From NCBI GenBank assembly GCA_903921455.1, contig CAIXPZ010000013.1, positions 1 through 64,000 of the forward strand: 64,000 nt of DNA, given 5' to 3'. The notes beneath the pieces were generated by a model. It was not told the DNA's origin and did no database searches. It saw only the letters and a program-made list of their open reading frames with translations. This DNA is from an uncultured Verrucomicrobia subdivision 3 bacterium (GTDB lineage Bacteria > Verrucomicrobiota > Verrucomicrobiae > Limisphaerales > UBA11358). Made by a program: the position numbers and the translations under genes. The stretch's first letter is position 1. Each line of letters begins with the position of its first letter. Positions 16,289 through 25,054 of this stretch are shown piece after piece.

Positions 16289-18148
16289 ATGCCATCGTTC
16301 GTCGTCATCTGGATCTGGCTGTGCGCTTATTTGAACTGCGCGGGCTGGGCCCTGTCCTGGCTGCACCAGCTGAATGCCGGCGGCTATGCCGTTGCGCTGG
16401 CGCTTGGGTGGTCGGTCATGCTCGTCTGGCAGCGGAAAAGCGGCGCGAAATTATTTCCGCCCATTCGCTGGCCGCAACTGCGCCGCCGTTTCCGGCGCGG
16501 GTTTCCGCTGGCGTTTCTCGCCCTAGCCACGCTGGCGTTTCTTGGCGGCGCGCTGTATGGACCGAACAATTTCGACGCCATGGCGTATCGCCTGCCGCGC
16601 GTCCTCAACTGGCTGGCGGCAGACCAGTGGCACTGGATCCACACCATTTTTCCCCGCCTGAACAGCCGTTGTTGCGGCGGCGAATGGCTGACCGCCCCGC
16701 TGCTCGCGTTCACGCACAGCGACCGGCTGCTGTTCCTCATCAACCTCATTTCATTCCTACTGCTGCCGGGACTGGTCTTCAGCGGGTTCACCCGGCTGGG
16801 CGTGCGGCCGCGCGTGGCGTGGCATTGGATGTGGCTGGTGCCGTCCGGCTATGGATTGGTATTGCAGGCGGGCAGCAACGGCAATGACCTGTTGGGCGCG
16901 GTGTTCGCGCTGGCCGCGATGGACTTCGCCCTGCGCGCGAAAAACTCCCGATCCCCGCGGGATTTTTTTACGGCGCTACTGGCGGCGGCGCTGATGACCG
17001 GGGCGAAAATGAGCAACCTGGCGCTGCTGCTGCCCTGCGGGGCAGCCTTATGGTTTTCGAGGAAACTCATCATCCGCCATCCGCTGAAAACCGTGTGCCT
17101 CGGGCTCCTCGCCCTCGCCGCGTCGGCGCTGCCCACCATGGTTTTCAACCAATGGCATTGCGGCGACTGGATGGGCAACGAGGTGAAATTATCCCATACA
17201 GATAATCGAATGGTTTTACGCACCACGGCCACCCTCGCCAACGTCGCTTTGCAAAATCTAACGCCGCCGGTATTTCCGCTAGCCGGGGCTTGGAACAAAG
17301 GCGTGCCGACCGTTCTCTCACCGGAACTGCAGGCCCGGTTGCACCAGACGATGGCCGAGTCGGGCGCCGCAGAATTCCGGCTGCCGGAAATGCAGATGGA
17401 AGAAAGCGCCGGACTGGGCTTCGGCCTGACACTGTTGTTGCCGGCCAGTTTTTTGGCCGCTTTGTGGCTTGGCCGGAAAGGCCCCGGCCGCCCCATCGTT
17501 TTCGACCAACAATGGGTGCTCCGCTGGCTGCCGGTCGTGGCCTTTATGGCCGTGATGACACAGGGCGGGCTTTCGGCCATTGCGCGACTGATTATCCCGT
17601 TTTACGCCCTGTTGCTGCCGGTTTGGCTCATGGGCCCGGGCCATGAGCCGTTGATCCGAAAATGTTGGTGGCGGGTGGCCGCCTATGCCGTGTTTGCCGG
17701 TGCGGCTTTTTTGCTGGTCATTTCCCCCGCCCGGCCATTGTTTCCAGCGATGACACTCCTGGAAAAATTTCCATCCTTGCCGGCGCGGGTGACTACGGTT
17801 TATTCCGTTTATCACGGCCGCCACGATGCCTTTGCGCCCGCGCGGGCCGCGCTCCCGCCAGGCTTGAAAACCCTGGGATTTATTTCCTATGACGACCCCG
17901 AGGCGGCACTCTGGTGGCCCCTGGGATCGTTGCGGGTCGTGCCGGTCTGCCCGCAAGACACGCCGGCGGAACTCAAGCAACGAGGCATCGAGTATGTCCT
18001 GGCCAGTGAGGAGAAAATTGAAATGTGGTTTGGCCTGACGGCGGATGCCTGGGCAAAAAAGATGGACGCGCAGGTAATCCGGAAAATTCCCCTGAGCCTG
18101 CGCGCCGCCTGGGGTCCGCGCGACTGGGATTTGATCCGATTAAATTGA
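16289..18148 (+). CDS. GT-C type membrane glycosyltransferase-like protein
   Basis: 619 residues, about ten hydrophobic helices and a soluble C-terminal part (about 530-619). It is a paralogue of the protein at 57777-59690: both carry YRLPRVL(N/D)W.AA.QW.WI, a (S/C)CG(G/F)EW.(T/L)PLL/PVLE..HSDR motif and a trailing (D/E)WDLI/DWTLVKLNR end. The first periplasmic loop has NNFDAMAYRLPR with an Asp typical of GT-C enzymes (ArnT/PMT-like), which use polyprenyl-phosphate sugars. Donor and acceptor unknown. First gene of the plus-strand glycan block. Confidence 0.75.
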   Translation: MPSFVVIWIWLCAYLNCAGWALSWLHQLNAGGYAVALALGWSVMLVWQRKSGAKLFPPIRWPQLRRRFRRGFPLAFLALATLAFLGGALYGPNNFDAMAYRLPRVLNWLAADQWHWIHTIFPRLNSRCCGGEWLTAPLLAFTHSDRLLFLINLISFLLLPGLVFSGFTRLGVRPRVAWHWMWLVPSGYGLVLQAGSNGNDLLGAVFALAAMDFALRAKNSRSPRDFFTALLAAALMTGAKMSNLALLLPCGAALWFSRKLIIRHPLKTVCLGLLALAASALPTMVFNQWHCGDWMGNEVKLSHTDNRMVLRTTATLANVALQNLTPPVFPLAGAWNKGVPTVLSPELQARLHQTMAESGAAEFRLPEMQMEESAGLGFGLTLLLPASFLAALWLGRKGPGRPIVFDQQWVLRWLPVVAFMAVMTQGGLSAIARLIIPFYALLLPVWLMGPGHEPLIRKCWWRVAAYAVFAGAAFLLVISPARPLFPAMTLLEKFPSLPARVTTVYSVYHGRHDAFAPARAALPPGLKTLGFISYDDPEAALWWPLGSLRVVPVCPQDTPAELKQRGIEYVLASEEKIEMWFGLTADAWAKKMDAQVIRKIPLSLRAAWGPRDWDLIRLN

Positions 18149-18256
18149 TGCGCGCCAGCCGAGCAGCCCTCCGGGTCCGCGGGGCTCTCACCCGCCCAGA
18201 GAAAATCTTTGCTCGCCAGCGTTTTCGCCCCGCCCTAAGCTGTGCTCAAGAACCCT

Positions 18257-19468
18257 ATGGAACTGACCATCCTGATGCCCTGCCTGAACGAGGCGGAAAC
18301 CCTGGCCCAGTGCATTGAAAAGGCGAAGCGCGGCATCGCGCGCGCGGGGGTGACCGGCGAAATCCTGATCGCGGACAATGGCAGCACGGACGGCTCGCAG
18401 GCCATCGCCGCCAAACTCGGCGCCCGCGTGGTGGACGTGAAGGAAAAAGGCTACGGCAACGCCCTGCGCGGCGGCATCGCGGCAGCGCAGGGTAAATACA
18501 TTCTCATGGGCGACGCCGACGACAGCTACGATTTTTCCGAAGCCGACCGATTCGTCAAAAAATTCCAGGAGGGCTACGACCTCGTCATGGGTTGCCGACT
18601 GCCGATCGGCGGCGGCACCATCCTGCCCGGCGCCATGCCGTGGAAAAACCGCTGGCTGGGCAATCCCGTGCTATCTTTCATCGGGCGACTGTTTTTCAAA
18701 TGCCCGGCGCATGATTTTCACGCCGGGCTCCGGGCGTTTACGAAAGTGGCGCTGGAAAAAATGGAATTGCAAACCACCGGCATGGAATTTGCCTCCGAAA
18801 TGGTCATCAAGGCCACGCTGAAAAATTTCAAGATCGCCGAAGTTCCCATCACGTTGCATCCGGATGGTCGCTCCCGTCCGCCGCACCTGAAACCGTGGCG
18901 CGACGGCTGGCGGCATCTGCGCTTCATGCTGCTCTATTCGCCCCGGTGGCTGTTTCTCATGCCCGGCATTTTCCTGTCCACGCTGGGGCTGGTGTTCGCC
19001 GCCGCGCTGGCTTTGGGGGATATAAAAATCGGCGGCGTGATCTTGAACGTCGGCACGCTGGCGGTTGCCGGCATGACCGTCATTGTTGGTTTTCAGCTCC
19101 TCGCGTTTGCGTTTTTCACCAAAGTGTTTGCGATTGCCGAGGGGCTGCTACCCGACGATCCCAAATTGACGCGCGCCTTCCGGATTTTCACTTTGGAAAA
19201 AGGGATCCTCCTCGGCCTGCTCGTGTTGCTGGGCGGCATGGTATTGCTTGGCCATTCGGTCTGGGTCTGGCGGCTGGCTGGCTTTGGTGAATTATTACCG
19301 GGGGAAAACTTGCGGCGGCTCATCCCAGCGACCACCCTTATTATCCTCGGCATCCAGGTCATCTTTTCCAGTTTTTTCATGAGCGTGCTCGGCTTGAAAA
19401 CCGTGACGCGCAAGCCGCCACAGCTGGCGGATGAGCCCGCGGCCGGCCGGAACCCAACCGCCCTTTGA
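18257..19468 (+). CDS. Family 2 glycosyltransferase with membrane tail
   Basis: 403 residues from ATG at 18257 (MELTILMPCLNEAETL); GTG at 18242 is possible. GT2 features: MPCLNEAETL, ADNGSTDGS and GDADDSYDF, the last being the DxD-type metal site. The second half has about four transmembrane helices (LMPGIFLSTLGLVF; VAGMTVIVGFQLLAFAFF; LLGLLVLLGGMVLLG; LIILGIQVIFSSFFMSVLGL). This resembles polyprenyl-phosphate sugar synthases of the DPM1/ArnC type, which could feed the GT-C enzymes in this locus. The methyltransferase start lies 11 bp downstream. Confidence 0.9.
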   Translation: MELTILMPCLNEAETLAQCIEKAKRGIARAGVTGEILIADNGSTDGSQAIAAKLGARVVDVKEKGYGNALRGGIAAAQGKYILMGDADDSYDFSEADRFVKKFQEGYDLVMGCRLPIGGGTILPGAMPWKNRWLGNPVLSFIGRLFFKCPAHDFHAGLRAFTKVALEKMELQTTGMEFASEMVIKATLKNFKIAEVPITLHPDGRSRPPHLKPWRDGWRHLRFMLLYSPRWLFLMPGIFLSTLGLVFAAALALGDIKIGGVILNVGTLAVAGMTVIVGFQLLAFAFFTKVFAIAEGLLPDDPKLTRAFRIFTLEKGILLGLLVLLGGMVLLGHSVWVWRLAGFGELLPGENLRRLIPATTLIILGIQVIFSSFFMSVLGLKTVTRKPPQLADEPAAGRNPTAL

Positions 19469-19478
19469 ATTAATTTTT

Positions 19479-20027
19479 ATGACACTGATTGACAACATAT
19501 TACAACGCTGGCGCATCGCCAAAGCCGCGCAATTCATCGCGCCGGGAGCCCGGGTGCTGGACATCGGCAGCAGTGACGGCGCGCTGTTCCAGGCGCTCGG
19601 GGACCGGCTGGGCAGCGGGCTGGGCGTGGAGCCGACGCTGGCGGCGGATCGGGATTTGGGCCGCATCCAATTCAAGGCCGGATTTTTCCCCGAAGCCATT
19701 CCGGCCGCCAGCGAACCGTTTGACGTCATCACGATGCTCGCGGTGCTGGAACATTTTCCCGACCAAGCCTATGCCGGCCTCGGTGCCAACTGCGCCAAAT
19801 TTCTGAAGCCCAAGGGCCGGCTGGTAATCACCGTGCCGTCGCCGCTGGTGGATCATATTCTGGCGGTTTTAAAATGGTTCCGCCTGATTGACGGCATGTC
19901 GCTGGAAGAACATCATGGCTACGATACCGGGCGCACGGCCACGCTGTTCGATCCGCACTTCCGGCTGATCCGCCACCAGCGGTTTCAGCTCGGCTTGAAC
20001 AACCTGTTCGTATTCGAAAAAGTCTGA
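19479..20027 (+). CDS. Class I SAM-dependent methyltransferase
   Basis: 182 residues from ATG at 19479, 10 bp after the preceding stop; a GTG-type start at 19431 would overlap that gene. Motif I is VLDIGSSDGALFQALG; the DUF-like motif II/post-I segment is FDVITMLAVLEHF, and PKGRLVITVPSP is the usual post-motif. The EEHHGYDTGR segment is common in polysaccharide-cluster methyltransferases. Target unknown, probably a sugar or lipid-linked intermediate. Confidence 0.85.
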   Translation: MTLIDNILQRWRIAKAAQFIAPGARVLDIGSSDGALFQALGDRLGSGLGVEPTLAADRDLGRIQFKAGFFPEAIPAASEPFDVITMLAVLEHFPDQAYAGLGANCAKFLKPKGRLVITVPSPLVDHILAVLKWFRLIDGMSLEEHHGYDTGRTATLFDPHFRLIRHQRFQLGLNNLFVFEKV

Positions 20028-20167
20028 CGCTTCGCCAACGGCCGGGGCGGGGGACGTTTCCGTTATACGAGCCACGTTAAGGCTGGGGTGGCGCCGGCGA
20101 TTTCAAATTTATCCCGAAAGCGAAAATTCCCCTTTCAATAACCGGCCGGTTTGGCCAGCATGAATCC

Positions 20168-20959
20168 ATGAACATTGCCCAAGTTCCCGTTTTCATCCTG
20201 TGCGGCGGTCTGGGCACGCGCATCAAGGAGGAAACGGAATTCCGCCCCAAGCCGATGGTCCCGATCGGGGAACATCCCGTGCTCTGGCATGTCATGCAAA
20301 TCTATGCCCGCCACGGGTTCCGGCGCTTCGTGTTATGTCTGGGTTTCAAGGCGGATGTGGTAAAGGATTACTTCAGCAATTTTCACCTGCGCAACGCCGA
20401 CTCCACCATCAATCTCAAAACCAACGAAGTCACCATCCATGAGCACCGGCACAGCCTGGACTGGGAGGTCACCCTCGCCTTCACCGGCGAAAAAAACATG
20501 ACCGGCAGCCGGGTCGCCCAGGCGGCGCGCAAATATTTGGGCGGGGCGGAACACTTTGCGGTGACCTACGGCGACGGCCTGACGGACGCGGATTTGCGGG
20601 CGGAATTCGCCGGCCATCTCGCCCAAAAGAAACTGGGAACGGTTTTGGGGGTCAACCCGCCCTCCCGCTTTGGCGAGATCAAGGTGGCCGGCAATCTCGT
20701 CGTGGAATTTGCCGAAAAGCCGGACATTGAAGACCATTGGATCAACGGCGGATTCCTTTTCTTCCAGCGCGATTTTCTGACCCGCCTGTCCGAGGATGAG
20801 GATTGTGTGCTGGAGCGTGAACCACTGGTAAAGCTTGCCCATGACGGTCAGTTGAACGTCCATAAGCACTCCGGTTTCTGGGGCTGCATGGACACGCAGC
20901 GCGACCGCGACCACCTCACCCAGCTCGCCGAGTCCGGCCGCGCGCCGTGGCTGAAATAA
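20168..20959 (+). CDS. rfbF: Glucose-1-phosphate cytidylyltransferase
   Basis: 263 residues, normal length. N-terminal nucleotidyltransferase signature ILCGGLGTRIKEET followed by RPKPMVPIG; the substrate region has VTYGDGLTD and HWINGGFLFF; the end shows GFWGCMDTQRD. Known reaction: CTP + glucose 1-phosphate to CDP-glucose, the first step of CDP-3,6-dideoxyhexose synthesis. Followed after 9 bp by rfbG, so the two are one unit. Confidence 0.95.
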   Translation: MNIAQVPVFILCGGLGTRIKEETEFRPKPMVPIGEHPVLWHVMQIYARHGFRRFVLCLGFKADVVKDYFSNFHLRNADSTINLKTNEVTIHEHRHSLDWEVTLAFTGEKNMTGSRVAQAARKYLGGAEHFAVTYGDGLTDADLRAEFAGHLAQKKLGTVLGVNPPSRFGEIKVAGNLVVEFAEKPDIEDHWINGGFLFFQRDFLTRLSEDEDCVLEREPLVKLAHDGQLNVHKHSGFWGCMDTQRDRDHLTQLAESGRAPWLK

Positions 20960-20968
20960 AACACCCCG

Positions 20969-22063
20969 ATGTTCGCCGGCTCATTCCAAGGTAAAACCGT
21001 CTGGCTCTCCGGCCACACCGGCTTCAAGGGCGCGTGGCTGGCCCAGTGGCTGGTCCGGCTCGGCGCCCGCGTCCACGGCTTTGCCCAGCCGCCGGCGACC
21101 ACCCCTTCGGTTTTTGCCCAGCTGGGAATCGCCCAAAAAGTCGCGCACGAAATCGGCGACGTGCGGGACGCGGCCGCCGTGAAACAATCGCTGCTGCGCG
21201 TCCAGCCGGATTTTGTGTTCCACCTCGCGGCGCAGGCGCTCGTGCGCTACTCCTACGAGCATCCGCTGGAGACTTACACCACGAACGTCCTGGGCACGGC
21301 GCACGTTTTGGAGGCATTGCGGGCGCTGGATAAACCCTGCGCCGCCGTGATCGTGACGACGGACAAGTGCTACGAAAACCGCGAAATGGATTACGCCTAC
21401 GCCGAGGACGACCACCTCGGCGGCCACGATCCTTACAGCTCCAGCAAGGGCGCAGCGGAGATCGTCACCAGCGCCTATCGCCGCTCGTTTTTCGGCAAAT
21501 CGCCCGTCCGGATCGCCAGCGCCCGCGCCGGCAACGTCATCGGCGGCGGCGACTGGGCGCTGGACCGGATCGTGCCGGACTGCATCCGCGCCTTGCAACG
21601 CGGCGCGGCGATCCCGGTCCGCAATCCCGCCGCCACGCGCCCGTGGCAGCATGTCCTCGAACCTTTGAGCGGCTACCTCTGGCTGGGCGCGCAGCTCTAT
21701 CAACCCTCAACGGTTAACCCGCAACTTTGTTCGGCCTTCAACTTCGGACCGGAAAAGGAGGCCAACCGCAACGTCGGCGAGCTGGTGCGCGAAGTGTTGA
21801 AAAGCTGGCCCGGGCGCTGGGAGGACCAGAGCCAGCCGCAGGCGCTGCACGAGGCAAAGTTGCTCATGCTCTCGACAGCCAAGGCGAAAAAGGTTCTGCA
21901 CTGGCAGCCGACGTGGCCGTTCGAGACCGCCATCGCGAACACGGTGGGCTGGTATCGCGGCGTGAACGAAAATCCCGCCGCCGCCGAAAGTCTGACCCTT
22001 CAGCAAATCGCCGAATACGAAGCCGCCGCCCGCGCCGCCCGCAGCGCGTGGGCAAAAGTCTAA
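20969..22063 (+). CDS. rfbG: CDP-glucose 4,6-dehydratase
   Basis: 364 residues. Rossmann NAD-binding start VWLSGHTGFKGAWL, the catalytic TTDKCY and YSSSKGAAE (Tyr-x3-Lys) motifs of extended SDR enzymes, and the family-specific WQHVLEPLSGYL. Known reaction: CDP-glucose to CDP-4-keto-6-deoxyglucose. The order rfbF-rfbG-rfbH is the standard one, but here a GxxExxY gene with flanking inverted repeats separates rfbG and rfbH. Confidence 0.95.
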   Translation: MFAGSFQGKTVWLSGHTGFKGAWLAQWLVRLGARVHGFAQPPATTPSVFAQLGIAQKVAHEIGDVRDAAAVKQSLLRVQPDFVFHLAAQALVRYSYEHPLETYTTNVLGTAHVLEALRALDKPCAAVIVTTDKCYENREMDYAYAEDDHLGGHDPYSSSKGAAEIVTSAYRRSFFGKSPVRIASARAGNVIGGGDWALDRIVPDCIRALQRGAAIPVRNPAATRPWQHVLEPLSGYLWLGAQLYQPSTVNPQLCSAFNFGPEKEANRNVGELVREVLKSWPGRWEDQSQPQALHEAKLLMLSTAKAKKVLHWQPTWPFETAIANTVGWYRGVNENPAAAESLTLQQIAEYEAAARAARSAWAKV

Positions 22064-22067
22064 AACC

Positions 22068-22173
22068 AACCATGAAGCTCATGAAGCACATGAAGCAGAT
22101 GAAGCTGAAATGCGTTAAACACAGCCGTCAACGCGGGGGGACACTCTTCATGAACCGCATGCTCTTCATGGTT
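22068..22173. repeat. Repeat R2: inverted CCATGAAG element upstream of GxxExxY gene
   Basis: Left arm ACCATGAAGCTCATGAAGC at 22068 with further CATGAAG units; right arm ends GCTCTTCATGGTTAAA at 22161-22176. The arms are complementary (ACCATGAAG/CTTCATGGT), so the element can fold into a hairpin. It starts 5 bp after the rfbG stop. Confidence 0.75.
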
Positions 22174-22184
22174 AAACCGGCTTT

Positions 22185-22559
22185 ATGTTAATAAACCACC
22201 CGCTTGTTTCTGAAGTCATCGGGTGCGCCATCGAGGTTCACAAGGCGCTCGGCCCGGGCCTTTTGGAGTCGGCCGACGAAGCCTGCTTAGGCCGGGAATT
22301 GGAACTTCAAAAACTTCCTTTCCGCCGGCAGGTGCCGCTCACCTTTGAATACAAGGGCACGACCATCGATTGCGCCTACCGCCTGGATATGGTCGTGGCG
22401 GATTCCCTCCTGCTGGAACTCAAGAGCGTGGATCAAGTCCACCCCATTCACGAAGCCCAGATCATCAGCTATCTCAAGCTCTCGAAAATCAAGCAGGGAC
22501 TACTGATTAATTTCAACGTTAAGCTGCTCAAGGACGGGCTCAAGAGTTTTCTGAATTGA
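22185..22559 (+). CDS. GxxExxY family protein
   Basis: 124 residues, full family length. Family hallmarks: VIGCAIEVHKALGPGLLESADEACL near the N-terminus (here GLLESADE in place of the canonical GxxExxY), VPLTFEYKGT, YRLDMVV and LLELKSVDQVHPIHEAQIISYLKL. The D...ELK layout resembles a PD-(D/E)xK nuclease fold, but no activity is established for the family. Enclosed on both sides by R2 inverted repeats and inserted between rfbG and rfbH, so it looks like cargo of a small mobile-type element and not a pathway enzyme. Confidence 0.9.
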   Translation: MLINHPLVSEVIGCAIEVHKALGPGLLESADEACLGRELELQKLPFRRQVPLTFEYKGTTIDCAYRLDMVVADSLLLELKSVDQVHPIHEAQIISYLKLSKIKQGLLINFNVKLLKDGLKSFLN

Positions 22560-22574
22560 TCCACCATGAATAAT

Positions 22575-22686
22575 CCACCATGAAGATCATTAAGGGCATG
22601 AAGACTGGTAAAACTATGATTCCGGTGAAAGAACCCAGGAATTGTCTGTAAAATCCCCTTCATGATCTACATGTTCTCCATGGTAA
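22575..22686. repeat. Repeat R2: inverted CCATGAAG element downstream of GxxExxY gene
   Basis: Left arm CCACCATGAAGATCATTAAG with GGCATGAAG following; right arm CCCCTTCATGATCTACATG and CTCCATGGTAAC at the end. Same layout as 22068-22173. The rfbH start codon lies 13 bp after it, so the arm may cover the rfbH ribosome-binding region. Confidence 0.7.
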
Positions 22687-22698
22687 CAATTTAATTGA

Positions 22699-24108
22699 AT
22701 GACACCCGCTGAAATCAAAGCTGAAATCCTCCGTCTCACCCGCGAGTTCTCGGCCGCCACCCACGCCGCCAACCGCCCCGGCCACGATGCCAGTCGGCCC
22801 GCGTTCATTCCCGGCCAGACCACCGTGCCGTATGCCGGCCGCGTGTTCACCGAGGACGAGGTGGAGGCCGCCGTCGCCGCGACGCTGGATTTCTGGCTCA
22901 CGCTCGGCCCGGAAGGCGACGCGTTTGAAAAGGAGCTCGCCACGCTGCTGGGCGTCAAAAAATCCCTGCTCGTCAACTCCGGCTCTTCCGCCAATCTCGT
23001 CGCCCTCGCCGCGCTGACCAGCCCGAAGCTCGGCGACCGCCAGTTGCGGCCCGGCGACGAAGTCATCACCAGCGCCGCCGGTTTTCCCACGACCGTCGCG
23101 CCGATCCTGCAGAACGGCTGCGTGCCGGTGTTCATTGACAACGACCCGTCCACCTTGAACGGCCGGGCCGACCAGCTAGCGGCCGCGTTCAATCCCGGCA
23201 AGACCAAGGCGGTGATGATGGCGCACACGCTGGGCAATCCGTTCGACCTTGCGGCCACGCTGGATTTTTGCCGGCGGCACCACCTCTGGCTGATTGAGGA
23301 CAACTGCGACGCGCTCGGCTGCCGCTACGACGGCCAGTTCACCGGCACGTTCGGGGATCTCTCCACGCAAAGTTTCTATCCGCCGCATCACCTGACGATG
23401 GGCGAAGGCGGCGCGGTGAACGTGGTGCGCGACCTGAAGCTGAAGGTGCTGGCCGAAAGCTTCCGCGACTGGGGCCGCGACTGCTGGTGCGCCAGCGGCA
23501 AGGACGACACCTGCCACAAGCGCTTCGGGTGGCAGCTCGGCGAGCTGCCCGCCGGCTACGACCACAAATATATTTACTCGCACCTCGGCTACAATCTGAA
23601 GCCGCTCGACCCGCAGGCCGCCATCGGCCGGCAGCAGTTGAAAAAGCTGCCCGCCTTCATCCAAGCCCGCATGGACAACTGGAATTTTCTCCGCGCCGCG
23701 CGGGCCGATCTGGAAGAATTCATCCAATTCCAACTGCCGACCCACGCCGCGGCGTGGTCGCCGGCGGGGTTCACGTGGGATCAGTCCGGCCACCAGACGG
23801 AATGCTCGTGGTTCGGATTCATGATGCTGGTGAAGAACAACGCGCCCTTCACGCGCCGCGAATTTGCCCAGCACCTCGACGCGGCGAAGATCGGCAACCG
23901 GATGCTGTTCGGCGGCAACCTGGTCCGGCAGCCGGCGTTCGTGACCCTGAAGCAACAGCAGCCCGGCGCGTTCCGCGTGGCCGGCGATCTGGCCGGCGCG
24001 GATCGCATCATGAACGAGGCCGTGTTCATCGGCACCTATCCCGGCCTCACGCCGGCCATGCTGGATTACATGGTGACGACCATCCGCCAATTTGTGCGTT
24101 CGCGGTAA
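22699..24108 (+). CDS. rfbH: CDP-4-keto-6-deoxyglucose 3-dehydrase (E1)
   Basis: 469 residues. DegT/DnrJ-type PMP fold in which the usual Schiff-base lysine is replaced by His: SFYPPHHLTMGEGG with His230-His231. The iron-sulfur motif typical of E1 is visible as CWC-x7-C (context RDCWC...DTCHKRF). Known reaction: C3 deoxygenation of CDP-4-keto-6-deoxyglucose through PMP and a [2Fe-2S] cluster, needing electrons from the E3 reductase (ddhD/ascD), which is not seen in this window. All E1-specific residues that I can judge are present. Confidence 0.95.
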   Translation: MTPAEIKAEILRLTREFSAATHAANRPGHDASRPAFIPGQTTVPYAGRVFTEDEVEAAVAATLDFWLTLGPEGDAFEKELATLLGVKKSLLVNSGSSANLVALAALTSPKLGDRQLRPGDEVITSAAGFPTTVAPILQNGCVPVFIDNDPSTLNGRADQLAAAFNPGKTKAVMMAHTLGNPFDLAATLDFCRRHHLWLIEDNCDALGCRYDGQFTGTFGDLSTQSFYPPHHLTMGEGGAVNVVRDLKLKVLAESFRDWGRDCWCASGKDDTCHKRFGWQLGELPAGYDHKYIYSHLGYNLKPLDPQAAIGRQQLKKLPAFIQARMDNWNFLRAARADLEEFIQFQLPTHAAAWSPAGFTWDQSGHQTECSWFGFMMLVKNNAPFTRREFAQHLDAAKIGNRMLFGGNLVRQPAFVTLKQQQPGAFRVAGDLAGADRIMNEAVFIGTYPGLTPAMLDYMVTTIRQFVRSR

Positions 24109-24117
24109 TAGGCCGGC

Positions 24118-25026
24118 ATGAAAATTCTTATCACCGGCGTCACGGGATTTATCGGTAGTCACATAACCCGGGCGGCGGCGGCGGCCGGACATCAGGTGGT
24201 GGCGCTCCGGCGCGAAGCATCCAGCCTGGCCCGCTGCGCTGATTTTCAAAATCAAGTTACCTGGCTGAACCACGATGTTTCCGATTGGGTGGACCGAGCC
24301 ATCGCGGAAAAACCTGAAGTCATCATCCATGCGGCGTGGACCGGGGTCACCGCCGCCGAGCGGGCGGACTTGAAATTGCAGGCTGCCAACCTGGATCTCT
24401 TTGCCGAGCTGCTACAGATCGCCGGCAGCGCGGGTCTCAAACAGTTCATTGCGCTTGGTTCGCAGGCGGAATATGGCCCCATCAACGGCCGGGTGAATGA
24501 AGATTATCCCTGCCGGCCGGACACCGCCTACGGGTTGACGAAACTAGATTGTCTAGCCCGGCTGGAAAGTTTCGCCCGAGGGGGAAAAATGGCTTACGTC
24601 TGGCTGCGCCTGTTTTCGGTGTATGGCCCGGGCGAGGGCGGGCAATGGTTCATTTCCAGTCTGATCCGGCAGATGAAGCAGGGGCAATCGCCGCCCTTGT
24701 CCGGCTGCGAGCAGCGCTATGATTACCTGCACGTCCAGGATCTGGCGGCGGGCATTCTGGCGGTGTTGCGCCAGCCGGCCACCAGCGGCGTGTTCAATTT
24801 GAGTTCCAACACATCGCTGCCCCTGAAACAGGTGGTGCAACTGATTCAGCAATATACCGGCGGGCGCGGGGAGCCGGCGTTTGGCGCGCTGCCCTACCGC
24901 CCCGGCCAATCCATGCATCTGGAAGGCGACAGCTCCCGCTTCAATCAGGCCTTTGCTTTCCGCCCGCAAATCAACATCATGGACGGTCTGCGCCAACTGG
25001 CCGAAGCCACCATGGCGGCAAACTGA
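24118..25026 (+). CDS. NAD(P)-dependent sugar reductase/epimerase (SDR), YerF- or RfbJ-like
   Basis: 302 residues. Glycine-rich ILITGVTGFIGSH at the N-terminus, active-site Tyr and Lys in DTAYGLTKLDC, and FSVYGPGE..., typical of extended SDR enzymes. Starts 9 bp after rfbH. After E1/E3 the product is CDP-3,6-dideoxy-4-hexulose; an SDR here could reduce the 4-keto group (abequose, paratose) or, with the next gene, reduce the two-carbon branch as YerF does in yersiniose synthesis. The neighbouring TPP enzyme favours the second role. Exact stereochemistry cannot be told from sequence. Confidence 0.85.
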   Translation: MKILITGVTGFIGSHITRAAAAAGHQVVALRREASSLARCADFQNQVTWLNHDVSDWVDRAIAEKPEVIIHAAWTGVTAAERADLKLQAANLDLFAELLQIAGSAGLKQFIALGSQAEYGPINGRVNEDYPCRPDTAYGLTKLDCLARLESFARGGKMAYVWLRLFSVYGPGEGGQWFISSLIRQMKQGQSPPLSGCEQRYDYLHVQDLAAGILAVLRQPATSGVFNLSSNTSLPLKQVVQLIQQYTGGRGEPAFGALPYRPGQSMHLEGDSSRFNQAFAFRPQINIMDGLRQLAEATMAAN

Positions 25027-25054
25027 ACCTTGGTGTTTATGAATTAATGACTGG

